In this document: in pieces, positions 6,686 through 13,422 of the stretch
Layout of the letters: each line of letters starts with the position of its first letter
Numbering within the stretch: position 1 is the stretch's first letter
Notes under the pieces: generated by a model
The model's database searches: none
Seen by the model: the letters and a program-made list of their open reading frames with translations, nothing else
Told to the model about the DNA's origin: nothing
Program-made: the position numbers and the translations under genes
NCBI GenBank assembly: GCA_051004815.1
Contig: JBPCJY010000048.1
Location: forward strand, 1-40,361
DNA: 40,361 nt
From: JBBQXY01 sp051004815
Lineage (GTDB): Bacteria; Chloroflexota; Ktedonobacteria; Ktedonobacterales; Ktedonobacteraceae
Direction: 5' to 3'

Positions 6686-7894
6686 TTAGCGTGTCAACTC
6701 TTTGATCACTGCCTTTGCCAATGCGCGTTTGTGGACTTCGTCGGGGCCATCGACGATGTGGAGGGTGCGCCCGTGCGCCCACATTGAAGCCAGGGGGAAG
6801 TCTTCGCCCAGGCCAGCACCGCCGAAAGCCTGGATGGCGCGGTTGACGACGTTAGTAAAGACGGCAGGCACGGCGATTTTGATCATGGCAATCTCTTTTT
6901 GTGCCGCTTTTTTGCCAACGGTGTCGATCATCCAGGCAGTTTTGAGCGTCAATAGACGCGCCTGTTCGATCTCCAATTGGGATTGGGCAATCCAGTCCTG
7001 AACAATGCCTTGTTCTGAAAGGGGTTTTCCAAAGGCAATGCGCGAGGAGGTACGCTGGCACATGAGTTCCAGGGCGCGTTGCGCTCCGCCAATAGCTCGC
7101 ATGCAATGGTGGATGCGTCCGGGGCCAAGACGCGCCTGGGCAATGGCAAAGCCGCCGCCCTCTTCGCCCAGCAAATTGCTGACCGGCACACGCACATTGT
7201 CAAAGCTCAATTCGCAATGGCTCTCGTTGTCTATATAGCCCATCACTTTCAGATTGCGTACAATAGTGAAACCGGGCGTGTTGCGCGGCACCAGCACCAT
7301 ACTTTGTTGCCTGTGCTTGTCAGGATTCTGGGGATCGGTTTTGCCCATGACGATAAATATTTTGCAGCGTTCGCGGGCCGCGCCTGATATCCACCACTTG
7401 CGTCCGTTCAAGACATATTCATCGCCCTCACGACGAATGGAGAACTGGATGTTGGTAGCATCCGAACTGGCAACGTCCGGTTCGGTCATGGCAAAGGCCG
7501 AGCGAATTTCGCCGTTGAGCAGCGGTTGCAGCCATTGTCGCTGCTGCTCTGGTGTGCCGAATTGCGCTAATATCTCCATGTTGCCTGTGTCCGGTGCGGC
7601 GCAGTTAAAGACTTCGGATGACCAGCTCATGCGGCCCATGATCTCTGCCAACGGTGCATATTCCAGGTTGGTCAGGCCCGCCCCGAACTCTTCGTCGGGT
7701 AGAAAGAGGTTCCACAGGCCTTCCGCTCTGGCCTTTTCCTTCAACTCATCGACGATTTCGGCATGGTGGTGTGGGTCGCCGGAGGCGGTAATTTGATCTT
7801 CATAGGTTTGCTCATTGGGGTAAATATAGCGTTCCATAAAGTCGTTTAGTTGTTTCAGCAGTGCGTTGACCTTCTTGGAATAGGCGAAATCCAT
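6686..7894 (-). CDS. Acyl-CoA dehydrogenase, ACAD11/LvaC-like
   Basis: A full-length 402-residue FAD-dependent acyl-CoA dehydrogenase. Visible motifs are AFAMTEPDVASSDATNI (FAD and substrate), the beta-domain WWISGAARERCKIF, R(T)SSRIAFGKPL with a downstream Gln for FAD, and QAFGGAGLGEDFPL. The loop that normally carries the catalytic glutamate reads VDGPDEVHKR near residue 382, with Asp in place of Glu; this DGPDEVH form is typical of the ACAD10/11 branch. It is first in the operon with the APH-type kinase and a phosphatase. In related systems the pair converts 4-hydroxyacyl-CoA through a 4-phospho intermediate to a normal beta-oxidation substrate. The start at 7894 has a perfect AAGGAGGTT eight bases upstream. 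Confidence 0.92.
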   Translation of the reverse strand: MDFAYSKKVNALLKQLNDFMERYIYPNEQTYEDQITASGDPHHHAEIVDELKEKARAEGLWNLFLPDEEFGAGLTNLEYAPLAEIMGRMSWSSEVFNCAAPDTGNMEILAQFGTPEQQRQWLQPLLNGEIRSAFAMTEPDVASSDATNIQFSIRREGDEYVLNGRKWWISGAARERCKIFIVMGKTDPQNPDKHRQQSMVLVPRNTPGFTIVRNLKVMGYIDNESHCELSFDNVRVPVSNLLGEEGGGFAIAQARLGPGRIHHCMRAIGGAQRALELMCQRTSSRIAFGKPLSEQGIVQDWIAQSQLEIEQARLLTLKTAWMIDTVGKKAAQKEIAMIKIAVPAVFTNVVNRAIQAFGGAGLGEDFPLASMWAHGRTLHIVDGPDEVHKRALAKAVIKELTR

Positions 7895-7941
7895 GATTGA
7901 ACCTCCTTGTGTGCTTTAGACTTCATGTCCTTGACTATACC

Positions 7942-7999
7942 ACATGAAGAGTTGAGGTGGTGGCGAGCTAAAACCCGTCACCACCTCAACTCTTCATGT
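7942..7999 (-). terminator. 24-bp inverted repeat downstream of the small membrane protein gene
   Basis: Arms 7942-7965 and 7976-7999 pair at 23 of 24 positions around the loop AGCTAAAACC. The hairpin sits between the stop of the small membrane protein gene (8019, minus) and the start of the acyl-CoA dehydrogenase gene (7894). It is well placed to end the first transcript. No strong T-tract follows. Its ends share ACATGAAGAGT with the repeat at 1817-1955. Confidence 0.6.
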
Positions 8000-8018
8000 T
8001 TCGTATTCCCTGGCGTCT

Positions 8019-8411
8019 CTATTGGGGCGCGACGATAGGCCTGGTCTTGGCTTGCTTCAGTGCCAGGTAGCGTGTACCCATCATACCCGTCAGGACGATA
8101 GCACCTATGCCGACTAGGATGTGTAAGACCTGTATCAGCCAGTGCAGATCACCAATGAGTAGAGTGGCTTGCCTTAGGCCAAAGATCGGCACAATCACGG
8201 CGTATACGATGCCGACAATGCCCCAAATCCTCATACCTCTGGTGCTGACCGCTATAATGCTCATCACCAGCAACGTAAGGGCTACGATAAGGCCCAACAG
8301 CATATGAATATTAAGCAGGTCAATGTTCGCGATCCAGAATAATAATCCAAGTGTTAAGGCCCCTAAGCCGGCAACACCTGCAATGATCTGTATGGTACGT
8401 GTGGTTATCAT
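8019..8411 (-). CDS. Small four-helix membrane protein of unknown function
   Basis: A 130-residue protein with four predicted transmembrane helices at roughly 7-27, 34-55, 62-82 and 88-112, and a short basic cytosolic tail (KQAKTRPIVAPQ). There are no Cys residues, and His occurs at the start of helix 2 (IHMLLG) and near helix 4 (HWLIQVLH). I do not recognise a named family. It is divergent from the two-component system at 8.6 kb across a 220-base gap and is followed by a long hairpin, so it looks monocistronic. A link to the two-component system is possible from position only. Confidence 0.75.
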   Translation of the reverse strand: MITTRTIQIIAGVAGLGALTLGLLFWIANIDLLNIHMLLGLIVALTLLVMSIIAVSTRGMRIWGIVGIVYAVIVPIFGLRQATLLIGDLHWLIQVLHILVGIGAIVLTGMMGTRYLALKQAKTRPIVAPQ

Positions 8412-8515
8412 ATAAAAAATCTCCCAATTCTCTCTTATTCAGCAACGTGTTTCCCGTAGCTGTAGCAACAGTATAGCCGGTTCAGATGACATGAACATGA
8501 ATATATTTCCTTTGT

Positions 8516-8550
8516 TTTGTCATCAATTTGTCATCTTGCTGTGCCATAAT
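8516..8550 (+). promoter_or_regulatory. 11-bp direct repeats and extended -10 promoter before the OmpR-type regulator
   Basis: TTTGTCATC occurs at 8516-8524 and again at 8527-8535, an exact 11-base period. This is the spacing on which OmpR/PhoB-type dimers bind. Ten to fifteen bases downstream lies TGC followed by CATAAT (8542-8550), an extended -10 without a clear -35, as expected for an activator-dependent promoter. The simplest reading is autoregulation by the response regulator encoded 80 bases downstream. Confidence 0.5.
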
Positions 8551-8571
8551 GAAATAGTAGACAGAAAAAAG

Positions 8572-8610
8572 GCACACCTGTGGCGTTGAACATGTACACA
8601 TCAGGTGTGC
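8572..8610 (+). promoter_or_regulatory. Leader inverted repeat, 9-bp arms
   Basis: GCACACCTG (8572-8580) and CAGGTGTGC (8602-8610) are perfect complements separated by 21 bases. They lie in the untranslated leader of the two-component system. This could be a weak RNA stem or an operator. Confidence 0.3.
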
Positions 8611-8641
8611 AGACGAAAAGGAAGCTTTCCCATGCGTATCC

Positions 8642-9316
8642 TTGGTGATAGAAGACAACCATAGGCTGAGCAGCTCGCTGGCATCCAATCTGGCCCATGA
8701 AGGCTATAGTGTCGATACCGCGTATGATGGACAGGAAGGGCAGGACCTCGCCGAACTGACGCCTTATGACCTGATTATCCTGGACATTCTCTTGCCCAAA
8801 AAAGATGGGTTAGAGGTCTGTCGTGATCTGCGCCTCCGCCGTATCCATACCCCGATTCTGCTCTTAACGGCCCGCGACAGCGTTGACGATCGTGTCCAGG
8901 GCCTGGATTGTGGGGCTGATGATTACCTGGCGAAGCCTTTTGCTCTGCGTGAGTTGCTGGCTCGTTTGCGTGCGTTACTACGGCGCAACCATCCCTACAC
9001 GAGTGGGCGGTTAGAGCTGGGGAATCTTGTCGTTGACCCGGTTATCCACAATGTGGAACGAGAAGGGCGTTCTATCGATCTGACACCGAAGGAGTTCGCG
9101 CTGCTTGAGTATTTCATGTATCATCCTAATCAGGTGGTGACACGCGAGATGATCGAACAGCACATCTGGAACTACGATTTTGAATGCGAATCGAATGTGA
9201 TTGATGTGTATGTCCGTCGGCTGCGGCGGAAAATCGACGCCCCGTTTGCGGTCAAATTGCTGACCACCGTCCGCGGTGTCGGCTATCGCTTGCAACCGTC
9301 GTCAGAGCGAGAGTGA
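8642..9316 (+). CDS. OmpR/PhoB-family response regulator (5' end frameshifted)
   Basis: This encodes a receiver domain (VIEDNHRLS acidic pocket, LIILDILLPKKDGLEV phosphoacceptor, LLTARD, DYLAKPF) followed by a winged-helix DNA-binding domain (LTPKEFALLEYFMYHPNQVVTREMIEQHIW...VDVYVRRLRRKI...VRGVGYRL). It is the transcription factor of a two-component system with the kinase three bases downstream. The natural start should be the ATG at 8632, with AAAAGGAAG eight bases upstream. It begins ATG CGT ATC CTT but then falls out of frame, because one extra base lies in CTTGGTG (8641-8647). Removing it gives the family-typical MRILVIEDN. As written, translation would need a TTG at 8642, losing only the first residues of beta strand 1. 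Confidence 0.85.
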   Translation: MVIEDNHRLSSSLASNLAHEGYSVDTAYDGQEGQDLAELTPYDLIILDILLPKKDGLEVCRDLRLRRIHTPILLLTARDSVDDRVQGLDCGADDYLAKPFALRELLARLRALLRRNHPYTSGRLELGNLVVDPVIHNVEREGRSIDLTPKEFALLEYFMYHPNQVVTREMIEQHIWNYDFECESNVIDVYVRRLRRKIDAPFAVKLLTTVRGVGYRLQPSSERE

Positions 9317-9319
9317 TTC

Positions 9320-10237
9320 ATGAAACGACCCGCACAGCATCACGTCCGCGTTTCCCTGGCCCAGAGCGTGCGGACGCGCCTGACCCTCTGGTACCTGGCT
9401 GTGATGGCGTTTATCGTGTTCGTCTTTGGTGGCAGTCTCTATGCGACGCAGACGTTCCTGAATGCCGATGCTGCCGAGAGCAAGCTGGAGACACAATTGT
9501 ATCAGGATAGCCAGCGGTTCGCACAAACCTACGAGCAGGCCCTACTGGATCGCCAGACACTCACAGACCTCCACCTCACTCAGTCCTCGCAGGAGATGGT
9601 GCTGTTGCTGCGTCCCGATGGCAGCATCCTGGACTTGCGCGGTCCTCTAGCGGGCAACGTGATAGAACCTCTGCAGGCCAGAGCCGAGCAGAACGCCCAG
9701 GTGCTCGATCTCACTGTTCCCCAGAGTCACTTCCATGGCTGGGGCTGGTGGACCGATCAGAACGACTATCACATCCTGCTGACGCCTGTGCTAAACCAAA
9801 AAGCACGCGTCGCAACCCTCCTGGTGGGATTGCCACGTCAGTATCTCGTTTCTTTCCAGACAATCTGGCTCTTTTGGGGCATTGTGGCCCTACTGATCGC
9901 GGCGATCGGGGGCTACTGGCTGTCGGGCAAAGCACTGCGCCCGGTGAAGATGATTACGCGCACAGCCAACGAAATCAATGCGACCGATCTGCGCCGCCGC
10001 TTACATTTGCAGCGCAGAGATGAGTTTGGCGAACTGGCAGCAACGTTTGACCAGATGCTTGGTCGCCTGGAAGCCGCCTTCAAGCGGCAAAGCCAATTCA
10101 CGGCAGATGCCGGCCACGAGTTAAGAACACCGCTCACCATTATCGAATTGGAAATCAACCGGGCATTGACGCAACTGCCCCATCCACAGCATATCGGCAG
10201 GTGCTGGAGCAGATCCAGGCCGAAAATGAACAGATGA
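9320..10237 (+). CDS. Sensor histidine kinase, N-terminal part (before frameshift)
   Basis: A 305-codon frame. Helix at about 20-42, an extracytoplasmic region to about 175 (containing HFHGWGWWTDQNDYH), a second helix at about 176-200, HAMP (ALRPVKMITRTANEI...RRDEFGELAATFDQML) and the HisKA phosphoacceptor ADAGHELRTPLTII. The last dozen codons after PQH are out of frame. The start ATG is three bases after the regulator's stop, so the two genes are translationally linked. This is an ordinary class I sensor; its stimulus is unknown. Confidence 0.7.
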   Translation: MKRPAQHHVRVSLAQSVRTRLTLWYLAVMAFIVFVFGGSLYATQTFLNADAAESKLETQLYQDSQRFAQTYEQALLDRQTLTDLHLTQSSQEMVLLLRPDGSILDLRGPLAGNVIEPLQARAEQNAQVLDLTVPQSHFHGWGWWTDQNDYHILLTPVLNQKARVATLLVGLPRQYLVSFQTIWLFWGIVALLIAAIGGYWLSGKALRPVKMITRTANEINATDLRRRLHLQRRDEFGELAATFDQMLGRLEAAFKRQSQFTADAGHELRTPLTIIELEINRALTQLPHPQHIGRCWSRSRPKMNR

Positions 10238-10815
10238 TAGGCATCGTCAATAGCCTACTGCTCCTGGCACGAGCAGATACCGGGCGCATTGAACTCCACC
10301 AGGAAGAGGTCGATCTGAGCGATATCGCACTCGGTGCTGTCGAACGTCTGCTTTCAGTAGCGCAGCAGAGCCAGATTACCCTCTCAACCGGGGATTTGCC
10401 AGAACTCCTCGTCGTCGGAGACCCACAGTACCTGAATCGGATAGTGATGAATCTGGTAGAAAATGGGATCAAATATACCCGTGGCATTGGGACACGGGTA
10501 CACGTAGAATTGGCATGTGAACAAGGGCGATGGGGCGTGATCCGTGTGCGGGACGACGGGCCGGGCATCGCCGAGGAGCACCTCCCCTACCTCTTCGAGC
10601 GTTTTTACCGTGTGGATAAAGCACGCACTCACGGCCAGGAGGAGCAATTGTGTGCTCTGACAGACGAAGAGAGACCGGGAGGCACAGGACTCGGCCTCTC
10701 TATTGTGCAATGGATCGTCCAGGCGCATGGCGGAGAGGTACGAGTAGAGAGCAAGATTGGGATAGGTTCGACCTTTGAAGTACGACTCCCTCTCTCCACG
10801 CCCCGACAAAATTAA
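10201..10815 (+). CDS. Sensor histidine kinase, C-terminal ATP-binding part (after frameshift)
   Basis: The remaining kinase core: the second HisKA helix (EQIQAENEQMIGIVNSLLLLARAD), N box NLVENGIKYT, G1 box RDDGPGI, F box LFERFYR and G2 box GGTGLGLSIV, ending GSTFEVRLPL. All ATP-binding motifs are intact. There is no ribosome-binding site or plausible natural start at 10201; the frame simply continues the kinase begun at 9320. Confidence 0.7.
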   Translation: MLEQIQAENEQMIGIVNSLLLLARADTGRIELHQEEVDLSDIALGAVERLLSVAQQSQITLSTGDLPELLVVGDPQYLNRIVMNLVENGIKYTRGIGTRVHVELACEQGRWGVIRVRDDGPGIAEEHLPYLFERFYRVDKARTHGQEEQLCALTDEERPGGTGLGLSIVQWIVQAHGGEVRVESKIGIGSTFEVRLPLSTPRQN

Positions 10816-10884
10816 TTTCAAGAATCCTCCAAATATGTCGAAATATGGGAATAATGGCCCCTTTCACAGCGTTATAACCAGTGA

Positions 10885-10911
10885 TTAGCAATCAAGATGA
10901 AAGAGTGCTAG
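10885..10911 (+). promoter_or_regulatory. CIRCE-like HrcA operator upstream of clpE
   Basis: TTAGCAATC (10885-10893), nine bases, then GAGTGCTAG (10903-10911). This matches the CIRCE architecture TTAGCACTC-N9-GAGTGCTAA at 16 of 18 positions with the exact nine-base spacer. The right arm overlaps the -35 element of the clpE promoter, so HrcA binding would block transcription. A further half-site-like CTAGCAATC follows the -10 at 10938-10946. Confidence 0.7.
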
Positions 10912-10937
10912 ACAAACGGCGGATTATCTGCTATAAT
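10909..10937 (+). promoter_or_regulatory. Sigma-A-type promoter of clpE
   Basis: TAGACA (10909-10914), a 17-base spacer, then a perfect TATAAT (10932-10937). The -35 overlaps the right arm of the CIRCE-like operator. An inverted repeat TGCTAGA (10906-10912) / TCTAGCA (10937-10943) brackets the promoter. Confidence 0.75.
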
Positions 10938-11007
10938 CTAGCAATCTCACCTTGAGTCTGCTAAAACAAGATGTGAAAGACCATCTATAGTGAGGAGCTA
11001 TACTTAA

Positions 11008-13257
11008 ATGACTTGTGAACGTTGTCAAAAAAATCCCGCCCGCATGCGTGTAGATGAGATCGTCAATGGCCGTCGTGTGCAACACTACCTTTGTCAGTCA
11101 TGTATCGATGAACTGATGGGTGCCGCGATGGAGCAGATGGGCGGTCCTAATGGGCAAGATAGGCCTGAAGGTACGCCATTCGGTTTCGCTCCTAATAACA
11201 ACAATTCCGCCTCTGCCGCCAACGGGGTCAATACTGCCACCGCTGAGCGACAGGCTAAACATAGTAAAACGCCAACCCTTGACCAGTATGGTCGTGACCT
11301 TACCGCCGAAGTGACGGAGGGTAAGCTTGACCCGGCGGCAGGACGTGATCGTGAATTGCGCCGTGTGATTACCGTGCTTGGTCGCCGTCAGAAGAACAAT
11401 CCGGTGCTGATTGGTGAGCCAGGCGTAGGTAAGACAGCCATTGTCGAAGGACTGGCGCGTCGTATCCAGGAAGGCAATGTACCTGCAACACTGCGTGGCA
11501 AACGTATCGTTTCGCTCAATATTGGTGGCATGGTAGCTGGTGCAATGTTCCGTGGACAGTTTGAGCAGCGTATCAAATCGATCCTTGAGGAATTGCGCGA
11601 GGCGAAAGATGTCATTGTCTTTATCGACGAGCTGCATACCGTGGTAGGAGCAGGTGCTGCTGAAGGAGCGGTTGGTGCTGGCGACATGCTAAAACCCGCG
11701 TTAGCGCGTGGTGAACTGCATTTGATTGGCGCAACCACGCTGGATGAATACCGCAAACATATTGAGAAAGATGCCGCCCTGGAACGTCGTTTCCAGCCTG
11801 TGAAGGTGGATGAGCCATCAGAGGAAGAGGCGATGGATATGTTGCGTATTGTGCGTGCTAACTACGAGGCACACCATGGCGTCAGCATTACTGATGAAGC
11901 CATCGAAGCTTCGGTTAAACTCGCTGATCGCTATATCAATGATCGTTTCTTGCCTGACAAGGCGATTGACGTAATGGATGAAGCGGCGTCGGCTTTGCGG
12001 CTGGATGCTAGCGAGAAGGGTATTGTCACGCCGAACCTGTTGTCTGATCTTGAAGCGGAACTGGTTGATATCCAGGCGAAGAAAGAAGCCGCGGCCAATG
12101 CCGAAGATTATGAGCATGCCGCGAAACTGCGCCAGCAAGAACTGGTGACGCAGGGCAAACTGGATAAAGCGCGTGGCGAGTCGAAGAATATTGTGACCTT
12201 GATTGTCACACCTGAACATATCGCCCATGTCGTTGAGAACTGGACAGGCGTTCCTGTTAGCCAGATGCTGGAGAGCGAGCGTCAAAACCTGCGTAACCTG
12301 GAAGCTGATTTGCGCAAGCATGTCGTTGGACAGGACGAGGCCATCAGCGCGGTAAGTCGTGCTATTCGCCGTTCGCGTGCCGGTTTGAAAGATCCGAAAC
12401 GACCAATTGGTTCATTCCTCTTCCTTGGCCCAACGGGCGTTGGTAAGACAGAGCTGGCAAAAGCTCTGGCAGCCGAACTCTTTGGTGGTGTGGAGAACCT
12501 GATCCGCCTGGATATGTCGGAGTACATGGAGCCACATACCGTTGCTCGTCTGTTCGGTAGCCCTCCGGGCTATGTCGGCTATGACGAGGGTGGTCAGTTG
12601 ACCGAGCAAGTGCGCCGTCGCCCGTATAGCGTCATCTTACTGGACGAGGTGGAGAAGGCCCATCCAGAGGTCTTCAACTCTCTGTTACAGATCATGGACG
12701 ATGGGCGGTTGACTGATGGTCAGGGTCGCACGGTGGATTTCAAGAATACTGTGGTGATTATGACCAGCAATGCCGGTAGCTCGGAACTCAAACGGGCCGT
12801 CCGCATCGGTTTCTCGACGAAGAAAGATGGGGATGAGCGGGATGAGCAGCACGAGATCATGCGCTCGAAGGCCATTGAAGGGCTGAAGCACATGTTCCGT
12901 CCTGAGTTCATCAACCGTATTGACCAGATCGTGGTCTTCCATTCGCTGGGCAAAACGGAACTCTATAGCATCGTTGATCTGCTGTTGGCCCAGGTACGGG
13001 TACGACTCGCCGACCAGGGTATTGCATTAGAGGTGAGCGATGAGGCACGAGACTTCCTCTTGAAGGAAGGCTTCGACGAAGAGTATGGTGCGCGTCCATT
13101 GCGCCGTGCTATCCAGACCAACGTTGACGATGCCTTAGCAGATGCTTTGCTTGCCGAAGAGATTGCCGCCGGTCAGACAGCTCTGCTGACTGTCCGCGAT
13201 GGTAGTATCGCCGTCGAGGCACAACAGTCAATCGTTGAAGTTGAACAGGCCGCGTAA
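11008..13257 (+). CDS. clpE: ClpE-type AAA+ unfoldase with N-terminal zinc finger
   Basis: A 749-residue Hsp100 ATPase that would unfold damaged proteins and feed them to ClpP. It begins with a four-cysteine zinc finger (C3, C6, C29, C32) instead of the Clp-N repeats of ClpC, which is the ClpE layout. AAA domain 1 has Walker A GEPGVGKT (about 136-143) and Walker B VIVFIDELH; the middle region contains a UVR-like segment (EDYEHAAKLRQQEL). AAA domain 2 has Walker A GPTGVGKT (about 474-481) and Walker B VILLDEVEKAHP. An IGF tripeptide at 600-602 is the ClpP-docking loop. GAGGAG lies ten bases before the ATG. Regulation by heat shock through HrcA is indicated by the upstream CIRCE-like site. No mcsA, mcsB or ctsR gene is adjacent. 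Confidence 0.92.
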   Translation: MTCERCQKNPARMRVDEIVNGRRVQHYLCQSCIDELMGAAMEQMGGPNGQDRPEGTPFGFAPNNNNSASAANGVNTATAERQAKHSKTPTLDQYGRDLTAEVTEGKLDPAAGRDRELRRVITVLGRRQKNNPVLIGEPGVGKTAIVEGLARRIQEGNVPATLRGKRIVSLNIGGMVAGAMFRGQFEQRIKSILEELREAKDVIVFIDELHTVVGAGAAEGAVGAGDMLKPALARGELHLIGATTLDEYRKHIEKDAALERRFQPVKVDEPSEEEAMDMLRIVRANYEAHHGVSITDEAIEASVKLADRYINDRFLPDKAIDVMDEAASALRLDASEKGIVTPNLLSDLEAELVDIQAKKEAAANAEDYEHAAKLRQQELVTQGKLDKARGESKNIVTLIVTPEHIAHVVENWTGVPVSQMLESERQNLRNLEADLRKHVVGQDEAISAVSRAIRRSRAGLKDPKRPIGSFLFLGPTGVGKTELAKALAAELFGGVENLIRLDMSEYMEPHTVARLFGSPPGYVGYDEGGQLTEQVRRRPYSVILLDEVEKAHPEVFNSLLQIMDDGRLTDGQGRTVDFKNTVVIMTSNAGSSELKRAVRIGFSTKKDGDERDEQHEIMRSKAIEGLKHMFRPEFINRIDQIVVFHSLGKTELYSIVDLLLAQVRVRLADQGIALEVSDEARDFLLKEGFDEEYGARPLRRAIQTNVDDALADALLAEEIAAGQTALLTVRDGSIAVEAQQSIVEVEQAA

Positions 13258-13278
13258 TCGAAAAGAGTGCATCGTAAT

Positions 13279-13312
13279 AAATAGGGAGCGTGAATAATCA
13301 CGCTCCCTATTT
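13279..13312 (+). terminator. Intrinsic terminator of clpE
   Basis: A perfect 15-bp stem (arms 13279-13293 and 13298-13312) with a four-base loop and a GC-rich core, running into a T-rich tail (TTTTATTTT). It starts 22 bases after the clpE stop. Confidence 0.9.
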
Positions 13313-13396
13313 TATTTTGACTCTTGCATAAAATGGAGACCATTCCAAAACGGGAGCTAACTGGTTGCTTGGCGCATGAGAGGTATAGTGGAGAAA

Positions 13397-13410
13397 TCAG
13401 CGAAAGCTGA
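13397..13410 (-). terminator. Short stem-loop after the catabolic operon
   Basis: TCAGC/GCTGA with a four-base loop lies 13 bases beyond the stop of the flavin monooxygenase gene on the minus strand and is followed by TTTCT in that direction. It is a weak terminator candidate only. Confidence 0.3.
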
Positions 13411-13422
13411 GCTTGTAGGTGA

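Larger units (their letters stand above)
9320..10815 (+). pseudogene. Two-component sensor histidine kinase gene, broken by a frameshift
   Basis: The complete kinase would be about 498 residues: N-terminal transmembrane helix, extracytoplasmic sensor, second helix, HAMP, HisKA and HATPase_c. The reading frame shifts near 10190-10195. Frame one reads PHPQH and then changes to a nonsense tail ending at 10237. The other frame continues RQVLEQIQAENEQM. One missing base (for example CATTATCGG instead of CATATCGG) would restore PQHYRQVLEQI. The break lies between the phosphoacceptor helix and the ATP-binding domain, so neither piece alone would be an active kinase. It is either a pseudogene or a sequencing error. 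Confidence 0.75.

Noticed and set aside
10185..10200. Programmed ribosomal frameshifting in the kinase gene
   Set aside because: There is no slippery heptamer or following stem, and a single-base loss explains the break. Kinases of this family are not known to need frameshifting.
10906..10943. TGCTAGA/TCTAGCA inverted repeat as the main clpE operator
   Set aside because: The CIRCE-like pair at 10885-10911 has the exact known spacing and better consensus match; the wider repeat is probably incidental or an extra half-site.
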